From the NCBI RefSeq assembly GCF_002797325.1, contig NZ_KZ454938.1, positions 1,004,267 through 1,068,266 on the forward strand: a stretch of DNA of 64,000 nucleotides, read 5' to 3'. The translations under genes and the position numbers were made by a program. This stretch comes from Bacillus sp. FJAT-45037. Its GTDB lineage: Bacteria > Bacillota > Bacilli > Bacillales > Bacillaceae_D. Below, piece after piece: positions 17,607-25,946 of this stretch (position 1 is its first letter; each line of letters starts with the position of its first letter). The notes beneath the pieces are model-generated. The model searched no databases and had not been told where the DNA came from. It saw only the letters and a program-made list of their open reading frames with translations.

Positions 17607-19085
17607 GTGTTAACGAAAGGGTATGTATATTTAGTCGGTGCGGGCCCAGGCGATATTGGATTACTGACCGTAAAGGGAAAAGAATGTCTAGAGAAAGCGG
17701 ATGTTGTCTTGTTTGATCGATTAATCAATCCGTTATTATTGGAATGGACAAAACCGAATTGTGAGCATGTGTATTGCGGGAAGCTCCCTAAACGTCATTT
17801 GCTTAGACAAGAAGTCATTAATGAGCGACTCGTTGAATATGCAAAAGCGGGAAAAGTGGTTGTGCGTTTGAAGGGGGGAGACCCTAGTGTATTTGGGCGT
17901 GTAGGGGAAGAAGCAGCAGCACTTGAACAAGAGCATATTGGGTACGAGATCATTCCAGGTATTACAGCGGGGATCGGTGCTGCCACTTATGCTGGTGTAT
18001 CAGTCACTCACCGGGATCATGGTGCTTCTTTTGCAATGGTGACAGGTCATGACAAATCAGATAAAGGAGAACCACTGATTGATTGGAAGGCACTTGCAAC
18101 AGGTATTGATACGATTGCTTTTTACATGGGTGTGAAAAATCTTGCCTACATATCACAGCAGTTAGTGAAGCACGGTAAATCATCTGATACACCCGTATTA
18201 GTTATTCAATGGGGAACACTCGGGGCACAAAAGACTGTTTCAGGGACGTTAGAAACCATTCAAGACCGTGTGAGCGAGGCGAAAGTGACAAACCCAGCTA
18301 TTACATTAGTAGGGGAAGTCGCTTCTTTACGAACGGGACCGAGTTGGTTTGAACAAAAAGCATTATTTGGAGAACAAATTGTGCTTGGGCGAACGAGCTC
18401 GGATGAAAGTGAAATAGGGAGTCAGTTGCGCCAAGTAGGAGCGGAGGTGTTTGAGTTTCCTCGTTATACAACAGAACGATACGCGATTCCTTCAACCGAG
18501 TTAGTAAAAGCTCAACAAATTCTTTTTCTATCACCGCAAAGTGTGAAATCATTCTTTCAAACGTTAAAAGAACACCAGCTAGACATCAGACAATGCCAGG
18601 CGACCTTCTATACAGTTTCTCACAAGTCGAAGAAGATGGTAGAAGAACATGGTTGTCACTCACGTTCAGCCAATGACGTCAGTCTGAGTGAAGACCTTCT
18701 AATTGTTGGAGAAGAAAAATGGGCAGACAAACAAACCGAGTTAGTGAATCGTTGGGGAGAACACCAATTGATCATTAGCCATCGTGAGGTTTTAGTTTCA
18801 CAAAGTTTGAGCACATGTGAGCGTTTATTCGATGAGGACCGACTTAAAACGATCGTCTTTCCAAATGCCGATTCTGTCCGAACAGTGACAGAATCATTTG
18901 CGAAAATGGGACGGACAGCATTTGAACATGCAAAAGATATGAGTGTTATTTGTTTTGGCCCGGCTTCATATGAGGCAGCTCGTCAAGCTGGCTATCAAGT
19001 AGGTGCTGTGCTAGAATCACCTTCAGCAAAGGCGTTAATTGAACAGCTCATTTATCGTAAAAAGAAAGAAGGGGAAAAGGTATGA
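17607..19085 (+). CDS. Uroporphyrinogen-III C-methyltransferase fused to a uroporphyrinogen-III synthase-like domain
   Basis: A 492-aa two-domain protein. Residues ~5-240 are an SUMT/CobA methyltransferase: YLVGAGPGDIGLLTVKG, RLKGGDPSVFGR, IIPGITAGIGAATYAGVSVTHR (quoted as PGITAGIGA, GVSVTHR), FYMG and VIQWGT. It makes precorrin-2 from uroporphyrinogen III and SAM. Residues ~255-490 resemble HemD (LFLSPQSVKSFF, GPASYEAARQAGYQVGAV), although conservation is weak and activity uncertain. GAGGAG at 17593-17598 points to GTG 17607; the upstream in-frame Met at 17526 is unlikely. It is the first gene of the siroheme operon and feeds the upstream sulfite reductase. Confidence 0.9.
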   Translation: MLTKGYVYLVGAGPGDIGLLTVKGKECLEKADVVLFDRLINPLLLEWTKPNCEHVYCGKLPKRHLLRQEVINERLVEYAKAGKVVVRLKGGDPSVFGRVGEEAAALEQEHIGYEIIPGITAGIGAATYAGVSVTHRDHGASFAMVTGHDKSDKGEPLIDWKALATGIDTIAFYMGVKNLAYISQQLVKHGKSSDTPVLVIQWGTLGAQKTVSGTLETIQDRVSEAKVTNPAITLVGEVASLRTGPSWFEQKALFGEQIVLGRTSSDESEIGSQLRQVGAEVFEFPRYTTERYAIPSTELVKAQQILFLSPQSVKSFFQTLKEHQLDIRQCQATFYTVSHKSKKMVEEHGCHSRSANDVSLSEDLLIVGEEKWADKQTELVNRWGEHQLIISHREVLVSQSLSTCERLFDEDRLKTIVFPNADSVRTVTESFAKMGRTAFEHAKDMSVICFGPASYEAARQAGYQVGAVLESPSAKALIEQLIYRKKKEGEKV

Positions 19086-19915
19086 GAGCCATATTGTACG
19101 TTGGGCACGGAAGTCGTGTGCAAGCGGGAAATCAACAACTCATGACATTTATTGAACAGGTGAAAGGTCATTTTCAGCATATTGCTATACAAGAGCATTG
19201 TTTTATTGAGTTATCAGAGCCAACGATCGCAGAAGGTATTGCTGCCTGTGTGAAAAAGGGGGCGACGGACATTGCAGTGATTCCGGTCCTCTTACTCACA
19301 GCGAATCACGCCAAGCTTGATATACCGCGTGAAATAGACAAAGCTAAGTTAGTCTATCCCCAAGTATCCTTTACATATGGTCGTCCTTTTGGGGTCGAAG
19401 AGACATTAATCTCGATTTTAAAGAAACGACTAGAACAGCAAGGGTTACCAGAACGAACAGCTCGTCCAACTGATGATGAGCGAGAAGACTCCATCGTTCT
19501 TTTAGTTGGGCGAGGAAGTAGTGATCCTGATGCAAACAGTGATTTAATGAAAATCGGGCGTCTCTTGTGGGAGGAAGCTCCTATAGCTGATGTCGAAGTT
19601 TGCTATATAGCAGCAACTAGGCCGACCGTTGACCAAGGCTTAGAGCGTCTCACGCGTTACCCATACAAGAAAGTGTATGTTCTTCCTTACTTATTGTTTA
19701 CAGGGGTCTTAATGAAAGGCTTACAAAAAAAGCTAACTCATTGGTCAGAAGAAACAGGAATTGAATCGATTTTGTGTCAGTACCTTGGCTTTGATGATGA
19801 CATGAAAAACGTCTTAATAAGGAGAGTCGAAGAGGTGTTAGCAAACTTTGTTCCAGTTAATTGTGATCTCTGTCAATATCGAATTCAAGCTGAAAAAAGC
19901 AGGTCGTCTTCATGA
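19082..19915 (+). CDS. sirB: Sirohydrochlorin ferrochelatase (CbiX/SirB type)
   Basis: A 277-aa two-domain chelatase. The N-half starts AILYVGHGSR with the metal-binding His of GHGSR, continues with PVLLLTANHAKLDIP, and the C-half repeats the fold (VLLVGRGSSDPDAN, VYVLPYLLFTGVLMKGL). It inserts Fe2+ into sirohydrochlorin to make siroheme. Its start overlaps the methyltransferase stop (ATGA), so it is translationally coupled. Cys residues near the C-terminus (CDLCQYR) may bind metal. Confidence 0.9.
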   Translation: MRAILYVGHGSRVQAGNQQLMTFIEQVKGHFQHIAIQEHCFIELSEPTIAEGIAACVKKGATDIAVIPVLLLTANHAKLDIPREIDKAKLVYPQVSFTYGRPFGVEETLISILKKRLEQQGLPERTARPTDDEREDSIVLLVGRGSSDPDANSDLMKIGRLLWEEAPIADVEVCYIAATRPTVDQGLERLTRYPYKKVYVLPYLLFTGVLMKGLQKKLTHWSEETGIESILCQYLGFDDDMKNVLIRRVEEVLANFVPVNCDLCQYRIQAEKSRSSS

Positions 19916-20526
19916 ATGGGTTGTCAATTATTTGGCAAGCGATCGATCGAGTCGTTGTGTTTATCGGCGGAGGGAACGTAGCCACTAGGCATGTGAAGAA
20001 ATTTGTGACAAGTGGCGCTTCTGTTGTGGTCATCTCCCCAACCCTTACAGAGGAACTTGCTGAATTGTCTCGTGAACATGTGATCACGTGGGAGAAGCGG
20101 AAGGTCAGCCCTAATGAAACATTTGAAAGTGATATTGTGATGGCCACGACAAATGATCGTGAATTAAATCAAGCATTGACCGAGAGTAAGCAACCGCGGC
20201 AGTGGATATATAACGCATCAGACGCATCTACTAGTGATTTTTCCTTCCCGTTCACATATGAAAGAGGCAACTTTACATTATCTATGACAACATCAGGGGC
20301 TAGTCCAACCTATACGAAACAACTTTTAAATGAAGTGACAAAGCATCTCCCAGATACATTAGAAGAAGACTTACTCTATTTAAGAGCCGTACGGGATAAA
20401 ATAAAATTGTTGGCTATAGACAATGAGGTAAAGAAAGAACTCTTACAAACCGTAGCAACGGAGAGATTTCTTCGTACGGAGAGTCGCGAAGCGTCTTTGC
20501 AACAATTATTTAATGAAAAGTGTTAA
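19912..20526 (+). CDS. sirC: Precorrin-2 dehydrogenase (SirC/Met8p-like)
   Basis: A 204-aa NAD-dependent enzyme oxidising precorrin-2 to sirohydrochlorin. A Rossmann motif VFIGGGNVATRHVKKF lies near residues 15-30, followed by VVVISPTLTEEL, MATTNDRELNQ, and the substrate-side NFTLSMTTSGASPTYTKQL segment. Its start overlaps the chelatase stop (ATGA). The order methyltransferase-chelatase-dehydrogenase equals B. subtilis ylnD-E-F, but here tnrA and a protease operon separate it from the cys genes. Confidence 0.9.
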   Translation: MNGLSIIWQAIDRVVVFIGGGNVATRHVKKFVTSGASVVVISPTLTEELAELSREHVITWEKRKVSPNETFESDIVMATTNDRELNQALTESKQPRQWIYNASDASTSDFSFPFTYERGNFTLSMTTSGASPTYTKQLLNEVTKHLPDTLEEDLLYLRAVRDKIKLLAIDNEVKKELLQTVATERFLRTESREASLQQLFNEKC

Positions 20527-20557
20527 AAGCCTATCCCTCAATGGAATAGGCTTTTTA
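20524..20557 (+). terminator. Terminator of the siroheme operon
   Basis: A stem AAAAGCCTAT/ATAGGCTTTT with a small internal asymmetry and six-base loop, followed by T. Confidence 0.88.
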
Positions 20558-20573
20558 GCTATAACTACGTAGA

Positions 20574-21464
20574 TTATACTTCTTTTGTAAACGAAAGCTG
20601 AGCAATCGCATCATGCTGGTGGATGGACTCTTCATTGCGGCATTCAATTTCAAATGAACGGACAGCTTCGTGCTCGTAAAGGTCAGCTCCGACAAGACGA
20701 ACGAGATCTTCAACGAAACGTGGATTTTCGTAAGCATGTTCTGTAACAGCTTTCTCATCTGGACGCTTTAAAACAGGATAAAGAATGGAACTTGCATTGC
20801 TTTCTGCTGCTTCTAATAGAGTGGATTTCCAATCAATGTCAGCGTGTTCATCAACGACAACAGACATCGTAACAAATCCGCGTTGGTTATGCGCGCTGTA
20901 TTCACTGATCTCTTTTGAACATGGACATAATGTTGTCACAGCAGCAACCAATGTGATTTTAGACGTGTAGCCGGTTTCTTCATTAAAACTAATATCATAC
21001 GTAACATTGGCATGTGCCATTCCTTCTTTTTGCATTGCGGGACTTGATTTTGTGAAAAACCAAGGAAATGTAACTTGAACATTTGATGCTTGTTGCTTCA
21101 TTTCACGTGCTAAAATCGTTGTGAATTCCCGTAATGTTTCAACGGATAATAGGTGAGTTTGGAAAAAGATGTGTAGTTGCTCTGTTAAGCGACTCATATT
21201 AATTCCTTTGAACTTAGCATCTAAACTAGTCGTCATCGCAAACTCAGCTGTAGTCGTTTGAACAGTCGGTGCAAGGTCCGATTCAATCATTACCGGATAT
21301 TTCACTTTTGAGATCCCTACTTTTTGGATCGGGAAGTAAAAATCATCTGGTTTATTTTGTAAGTCGGGCATTTTATCTTTTTCTTTTGGCTTCGTTCCTT
21401 CAATCGGTTCAACTGAGCCAAAGTGACGATGTCGTTCGGCCTTAGGTGGTAATTGTCTATTCAT
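20574..21464 (-). CDS. folE2: GTP cyclohydrolase I type IB (FolE2)
   Basis: A 296-aa enzyme that makes 7,8-dihydroneopterin triphosphate for folate (and queuosine) synthesis without depending on zinc. It has the FolE2 signature TTLCPCSKEIS (metal-binding Cys), YSAHNQRG, and HQHDAIA near the end. CAGGAGTG lies before the Met at 21464; the longer frame to 21488 is unlikely. In B. subtilis folE2 (yciA) is Zur-repressed and replaces zinc-dependent FolE in zinc starvation. A weak Zur-like site lies upstream. Confidence 0.92.
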   Translation of the reverse strand: MNRQLPPKAERHRHFGSVEPIEGTKPKEKDKMPDLQNKPDDFYFPIQKVGISKVKYPVMIESDLAPTVQTTTAEFAMTTSLDAKFKGINMSRLTEQLHIFFQTHLLSVETLREFTTILAREMKQQASNVQVTFPWFFTKSSPAMQKEGMAHANVTYDISFNEETGYTSKITLVAAVTTLCPCSKEISEYSAHNQRGFVTMSVVVDEHADIDWKSTLLEAAESNASSILYPVLKRPDEKAVTEHAYENPRFVEDLVRLVGADLYEHEAVRSFEIECRNEESIHQHDAIAQLSFTKEV

Positions 21465-21512
21465 TATTATCACTCCTGATTGTTGCATTCATCATGCTAT
21501 AACAAGTTAAAA

Positions 21513-21533
21513 TAATCTTTTAAATTACGAGAT
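21513..21533. promoter_or_regulatory. Weak Zur-box-like sequence upstream of folE2
   Basis: On the minus strand one half reads ATCTCGTAAT, close to the AAATCGTAAT half of the Bacillus Zur consensus. The other half is poor (about 13 of 20 positions match overall). A TTGATA-16-GATAAT promoter lies just upstream on that strand, placing the site near the start of transcription. Confidence 0.35.
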
Positions 21534-21660
21534 TATCATATCATAATTTTTCATATCAAAAAAACAAATTGCTTATAAAGATTATACATCATGTACGGGT
21601 TGCACATCGGACCTATACATATTACACTCAAATGGAGATAGAGACAAGGAAGTGAATGCT

Positions 21661-21945
21661 TTGAAAAAAGGAACAGGTATTTTCATAGGTCTTGCTGTGA
21701 TTTTAATTATTTTAGGCTTAACGATCCAAGTGACAGTAGAACCGAATGATGAACGAGTGATCATTGATCATACAAAAAAAGTGTATAGTGCACCAGAGTG
21801 CTATGACAATGCGGATCTAACGAATAACTTAGAAGAGACGACGTATCAATATGCAAATGATTTAAATTACGAGGTAGAATCATCATGCACGAGTGAAGCA
21901 CTAAGCGGTGACAAAAAGCCAATCTTGTTGGCTTGGTTTAGTTAA
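21661..21945 (+). CDS. Small membrane-anchored or secreted hypothetical protein
   Basis: A ~94-aa protein with one N-terminal hydrophobic helix (GIFIGLAVILIILGLTIQV), then an acidic, Asn/Tyr-rich extracytoplasmic part with two Cys residues that could form a disulfide (PECYDN and ESSCTSE). AAGGA at 21646-21650 suits TTG 21661 better than the in-frame GTG 21652, which is only one base away from it. I do not recognise the family. It stands alone with a very strong terminator. Confidence 0.6.
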   Translation: MKKGTGIFIGLAVILIILGLTIQVTVEPNDERVIIDHTKKVYSAPECYDNADLTNNLEETTYQYANDLNYEVESSCTSEALSGDKKPILLAWFS

Positions 21946-21990
21946 AAAATAACCTCTTCTCACTGCGCGCAGTGAGAAGAGGTTATTTTT
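21944..21990. terminator. Perfect-palindrome terminator
   Basis: A fully palindromic ~22-bp arm hairpin (centre ACTGCG/CGCAGT) with flanking A and T runs. The 300 nt after it up to thrD contain no credible gene. Confidence 0.9.
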
Positions 21991-22241
21991 GTGTATGAAG
22001 GGGAATACCATAGCGACTTTTTATCTATCTATTTTAGCGTGAATATTCTTACATACGAAAGAAGAAACGTGCATAAAGTAGACTTTACAGAAAAATGTGC
22101 TGGAACACCTTCTTTTGGAAATGGATGCGAGCATATGGGAGACAGAGGGCAGAAGGAGCTTAAAATGTACGTGATCGTTGGATGAGCGTAGAATACCCAT
22201 TAAGAGGTGTAAGTATGCGCTATAAGTCACATAGATGCGTT

Positions 22242-22270
22242 TTGCCCTTCAAATACAGTTATGATATAGT
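22242..22270 (+). promoter_or_regulatory. Sigma-A promoter of thrD
   Basis: TTGCCC (22242-22247), 17-nt spacer, TATAGT (22265-22270), 65 nt before the thrD start. This is the only feature I see in the 345 nt between the preceding terminator and thrD. Confidence 0.65.
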
Positions 22271-22334
22271 TGGAATGTTCGAATAAATTAGATAAACAGA
22301 GAAAATGAGAGATGATAGGAGCTGGAGAGACGAG

Positions 22335-23705
22335 ATGAAAGTAGCTAAATTTGGAGGGACATCTGTAGCGAGTGCAGAGCAAATTAAAAAAGTAGCAAAA
22401 ATTGTTTCAGATGATACGGAGCGAAAAATTGTTGTCGTATCTGCACCTGGTAAGAGACATTCGGGTGATACGAAAGTGACGGATTTGTTAATTACATTAT
22501 GTGTTGCATACTTAGAATACGGCGTTGCAGAAAAGGAACTTCAAGCTGTACTTGAACGTTATGAAGACATTGCAAATGAATTAGAGTTAGATCGTTCAAT
22601 TATGGCAACGATTGAAGCAGATTTACGTGAACGTCTCCAATTTGACCGAGAGCGTCCTGACTCATTTATGGACCTGATTAAGGCAAGTGGAGAAGATAAT
22701 AACGCCAAATTAATTGCTGCATACCTGCAAATGATAGGACTTAGAGCAAGATACTTAAATCCTAAAGAAGCTGGATTACTTGTGAGTGATGAACCTGGCA
22801 ATGCACAGGTGCTACCGGAAGCTTATGAGAATTTGAAAACATTAAAAGGAACAGGTGATATTATTGTCTTTCCGGGATTCTTTGGTTTTTCTAAAGAAGG
22901 AACATTGGTCACATTCCCACGTGGGGGTTCCGATATTACAGGGTCTATTTTAGCTGCAGGAGTCGAAGCGGAATTATATGAGAACTTTACCGATGTTGAT
23001 TCGGTTTTTGCTGCGAATCCAAATGTAGTCCACGAGCCAGTAAAAATCAAAAAAATGACTTATCGTGAGATGCGAGAACTTTCTTATGCTGGGTTTTCTG
23101 TCTTTCATGATGAAGCATTAATTCCAGCTTTCAGAAAAGGAATTCCGGTCTGTGTGAAAAACACAAATAATCCATCTTCTTCAGGAACTATGATTATGGC
23201 AGAACGAGAGTATTTCTTAAATCCAGTAATAGGGATTGCAGCTGATGAAGGTTTTTCGACGATTTATGTACGAAAATACTTAATGAACAGAGAAGTAGGG
23301 TTCGGACGTCGTTTGCTCCAGATTATTGAAGATGAAGGTTTATCATATGAACATATCCCATCAGGTATTGATGACACATCGGTCATACTCCGTCAATGTC
23401 AGCTGACACCTGAGAATGAGGAAAGAATTGTTCGTCGGATTCGTGAAGAATTATGTGCTGATGATGTTTATATTGAAAAAGACTTTGCGATGATTATGAT
23501 TGTAGGCGAAGGGATGCAAAATACCGTTGGAGTATCGGCCCGTACAACAGCAGCGCTTGCCCGTGCTAATGTAAACATCGAAATGATCAACCAAGGTTCT
23601 TCGGAAGTGAGTTTAGTTCTTGGAATTCATAAAGAGGATACCGACCGTGCCGTCAGGGAATTATATGCAGAATTTTTCGGTGCGGTTGTAGAAGTGGTTC
23701 TATAG
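22335..23705 (+). CDS. thrD: Aspartate kinase (ThrD/YclM type)
   Basis: A 456-aa monofunctional aspartokinase III-type enzyme, first step to lysine, threonine and methionine. Residues 1-290 hold the kinase domain: KVAKFGGTSVASAEQIKKV, VVSAPGKR, KASGEDNNAKLIAAY, FPGFFGFS and GGSDITGSIL. Two ACT domains follow (about 310-456; EMINQGSSEVSLVLGI). Conservation of EDNNAKLIAAY and YEHIPSGIDD fits B. subtilis YclM better than DapG or LysC. The start at 22335 is supported by the conserved MKVAKFGG; the frame to 22305 has no homology. No T-box or lysine riboswitch was seen upstream. Confidence 0.92.
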   Translation: MKVAKFGGTSVASAEQIKKVAKIVSDDTERKIVVVSAPGKRHSGDTKVTDLLITLCVAYLEYGVAEKELQAVLERYEDIANELELDRSIMATIEADLRERLQFDRERPDSFMDLIKASGEDNNAKLIAAYLQMIGLRARYLNPKEAGLLVSDEPGNAQVLPEAYENLKTLKGTGDIIVFPGFFGFSKEGTLVTFPRGGSDITGSILAAGVEAELYENFTDVDSVFAANPNVVHEPVKIKKMTYREMRELSYAGFSVFHDEALIPAFRKGIPVCVKNTNNPSSSGTMIMAEREYFLNPVIGIAADEGFSTIYVRKYLMNREVGFGRRLLQIIEDEGLSYEHIPSGIDDTSVILRQCQLTPENEERIVRRIREELCADDVYIEKDFAMIMIVGEGMQNTVGVSARTTAALARANVNIEMINQGSSEVSLVLGIHKEDTDRAVRELYAEFFGAVVEVVL

Positions 23706-23742
23706 TAAAAAGCGAGCGTTTATATAAACGCTCGCTTTTTTT
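23706..23742. terminator. Bidirectional terminator
   Basis: A ~15-bp stem (AAAAGCGAGCGTTTA/TAAACGCTCGCTTTT) between convergent thrD and the channel gene. Confidence 0.9.
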
Positions 23743-24595
23743 ATCCATTTTTTGATTGATTGTTATGGATGCGTTTTAACAAATCTTTCATTTCTGATAC
23801 TTCATTTCGTAAGGAAGTAATCTCATCTTTCATATCTTTTTCAGCTTCTTCTAGATCAGACTTCATTTCCTCTTCATTGGCTTTCTCTACGTTACTTACG
23901 ATAACACCAATAAATAGGTTGAAGACGATAAACGTTCCAACTAGGATGAAAAGTACGAAATAAATCCAAGACCACCAAACCTCAGCAAAGATTGGTCGCA
24001 TAACACCACTTGCCCATGACTCAAGCGTGACAACTTGGAACAACGTAAGTAAAGTTAATTGTAAATTTCCAAAGTATTCGGGTGCTACTGTGTTAAAGAG
24101 CATCGTGCCAACGACCGCGAAAATATAGAAAATTATACTCATTAAAATCATGATGTTTCCTAAAGCAGGAATGGTCATCAATAGCGCGTCTACTAAACGA
24201 CGAAGGGACGGAATGACTGAGATCGCACGAAGAACACGTAACACACGTAAAATTCTTAAAACGGTAACAAAATGAGCTCCGACAAAAATATGGCCTGCTG
24301 CGACGATTAAGAGATCGAACCAGTTCCAGCTACTTTTAAAGAAATCTCTTGTTGGCCGGGCAGCGATAAAACGCAAAGTGATCTCTACTGTGAAAATCCA
24401 GAGTAACGCCGTATCTGCTGCGTAAAACCAACCGCTATATCCTTCATATATGGAAGGGTAGGTTTCAAGACCGACGATGATTGCATTAAATAAAATCAAC
24501 GTAATGATGATTGGTGTAAATGCTTTATGAAACACAACACGCTGAACAGCGGCTACAAATGGTGGTGTCGTACTAGATGATTGCTTGTTTTCCAT
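23741..24595 (-). CDS. Voltage-gated sodium channel, NaChBac/NavBp family
   Basis: A 284-aa one-domain (six-helix) channel. S1-S3 span residues ~27-105. The S4 voltage sensor has Arg114, 117, 120 and 123 at three-residue spacing (TVLRILRVLRVLRAI). The pore loop carries the filter TLESWAS (190-196), identical to the NaChBac sodium filter, with S6 at 209-235. A Glu/Lys coiled coil (237-280) should drive tetramer assembly. In alkaliphilic Bacillus this channel returns Na+ for pH homeostasis and supports motility and chemotaxis. Met 24595 is chosen because AAGGAG precedes it and it matches known lengths; a longer frame exists to 24631. It is monocistronic. Confidence 0.95.
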   Translation of the reverse strand: MENKQSSSTTPPFVAAVQRVVFHKAFTPIIITLILFNAIIVGLETYPSIYEGYSGWFYAADTALLWIFTVEITLRFIAARPTRDFFKSSWNWFDLLIVAAGHIFVGAHFVTVLRILRVLRVLRAISVIPSLRRLVDALLMTIPALGNIMILMSIIFYIFAVVGTMLFNTVAPEYFGNLQLTLLTLFQVVTLESWASGVMRPIFAEVWWSWIYFVLFILVGTFIVFNLFIGVIVSNVEKANEEEMKSDLEEAEKDMKDEITSLRNEVSEMKDLLKRIHNNQSKNG

Positions 24596-24765
24596 TAATA
24601 ATGTAACTCCTTCTCCGTTTCGCCTATACACTTTTCCTATTTTACTAGAAAGTAAGCAAGGAAGACAAGCAAGTATTTTGAAAAGAGAGGTAGATCAAGG
24701 CATCTTATTGCGGTTTTCATGTCGAATTTGATAGAATATTAGTATGAGAAAGGGGATTACTTCCG

Positions 24766-25776
24766 ATGAAAAAAGAAACGTCTGTATTAATATTAGGTGC
24801 GGGGCTTGCTGGGATAATGGCGGCTAATGCTTTAAAAGAAAAAGGAATTTTTTACATATTGATAGATAAAGGAAGAAGTGTAGGAGGGAGGATGGCGACG
24901 AGAAGAATTGATACAGGGAAAGCTGATCACGGGGCGCAATTTTTCACTGCAAGAAGTGATGAAATGAAGGAACTAGTTGATCAGTGGATCGAATCAGGCG
25001 TCGTATATGAATGGACGAAGGGGTTCCATCAGTTGTCTGATACGGGAGAAATAAAGATTCATTCAGACGAATATCCGCGCTACGCAGCAACAGATGGAAT
25101 GAATGCTTTAACAAAGGATCTAGCAACAGGAATAGACGTCTCCTTGCACACTCGTGCGAAAACAGTTCATTATAAAGAGGGTTCTTGGCATGTACATGTT
25201 GAAGATGAACAAGAAAAAACAGGGACAGAAATTGTTGCTAAAGGGCTCATTTCCACCATCCCTGTGCCTCAAGCTTTAACATGGATGGATTTTAACGGTA
25301 TAGAAAGTGACATTAAAGAAGAATTATCTCAATTGGATTATGAGCCATGTGTGGGCTTAATGATAGCCTTAAACAAAGAAAGTAAACTCCCACAAAAAGG
25401 CGGGGTTCAAGGTCAAGGGGATCTTGCATTTATTGCAGACAACCAGCAAAAAGGGATTTCTACTAAGCCGATCCTCACAGTGCATGCTTCGGGTGACTGG
25501 AGTGCAGCCCATTTTGATGATACAGATGAAGAGATTCGCAACTTACTTTTAGCAAAGCTTGATCACATTGTTTCTGAGGAAGATATAATTAATATGGAGG
25601 TAAAGCGTTGGCGTTATGCTAAACCGAAAACGTTGTATCCAGACCGAGTATTAAAAACGGTGTACCCTGCTCCGATTGTATTTGCTGGAGATTGCTTTTT
25701 CGAAGGGAAAGTAGAAGGAGCGATTCTCTCTGGTATCACGGCGGGTAAGTGGATCGCTGATCAAATGAAAAATTAG
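24766..25776 (+). CDS. Renalase-like FAD/NAD(P)-dependent amine oxidoreductase
   Basis: A 336-aa flavoprotein. It has the N-terminal FAD-binding GAGLAGIMAANAL (Rossmann), an acidic end-of-strand LIDKGRSVGGRMATRR motif typical of renalase-like proteins, DHGAQFFTARS, and the C-terminal FAD motif FAGDCFFEGKVEGAILSG. The substrate is unknown; bacterial renalases oxidise isomeric dihydro-NAD(P). AGAAAGGGG precedes the ATG. An unusually long structured hairpin follows the stop. Confidence 0.82.
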   Translation: MKKETSVLILGAGLAGIMAANALKEKGIFYILIDKGRSVGGRMATRRIDTGKADHGAQFFTARSDEMKELVDQWIESGVVYEWTKGFHQLSDTGEIKIHSDEYPRYAATDGMNALTKDLATGIDVSLHTRAKTVHYKEGSWHVHVEDEQEKTGTEIVAKGLISTIPVPQALTWMDFNGIESDIKEELSQLDYEPCVGLMIALNKESKLPQKGGVQGQGDLAFIADNQQKGISTKPILTVHASGDWSAAHFDDTDEEIRNLLLAKLDHIVSEEDIINMEVKRWRYAKPKTLYPDRVLKTVYPAPIVFAGDCFFEGKVEGAILSGITAGKWIADQMKN

Positions 25777-25891
25777 AAAGAGGCTTGGACATATAGAAAG
25801 TGTTTAACTGAGAATCCCAACAATGTGCTAGCTTAGCGCATTGTTAGGATTCTTGTTAATTAAAATACTTACGTCCTAGCCTCTTTCTTTT
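25775..25891. repeat. Long composite hairpin (~115 nt), terminator and possible dispersed repeat
   Basis: Outer arms AGAAAGAGGCTTGGAC (25775-25790) and GTCCTAGCCTCTTTCT (25873-25888) pair. Inside, TTAAC...AGAATCC pairs with GGATTCT...GTTAA, and AACAATG pairs with CATTGTT at the tip. The right arm ends in T. It lies between the convergent renalase-like gene and proC and can stop transcription both ways. Similar GAGGCTNGGAC-ended hairpins recur in Firmicutes genomes as far as I remember, so it may be a mobile or multi-copy element. Confidence 0.7.
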
Positions 25892-25946
25892 TGAATGATG
25901 TGTGGAGGTTCTTAACATAAACTATTCACTTGAAAAAGCCGTTTTA

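Noticed and set aside
21991-22185. 64-aa open frame behind the terminator
   Set aside because: It begins with GTG inside the terminator T run, has no ribosome site, and its composition is not protein-like.
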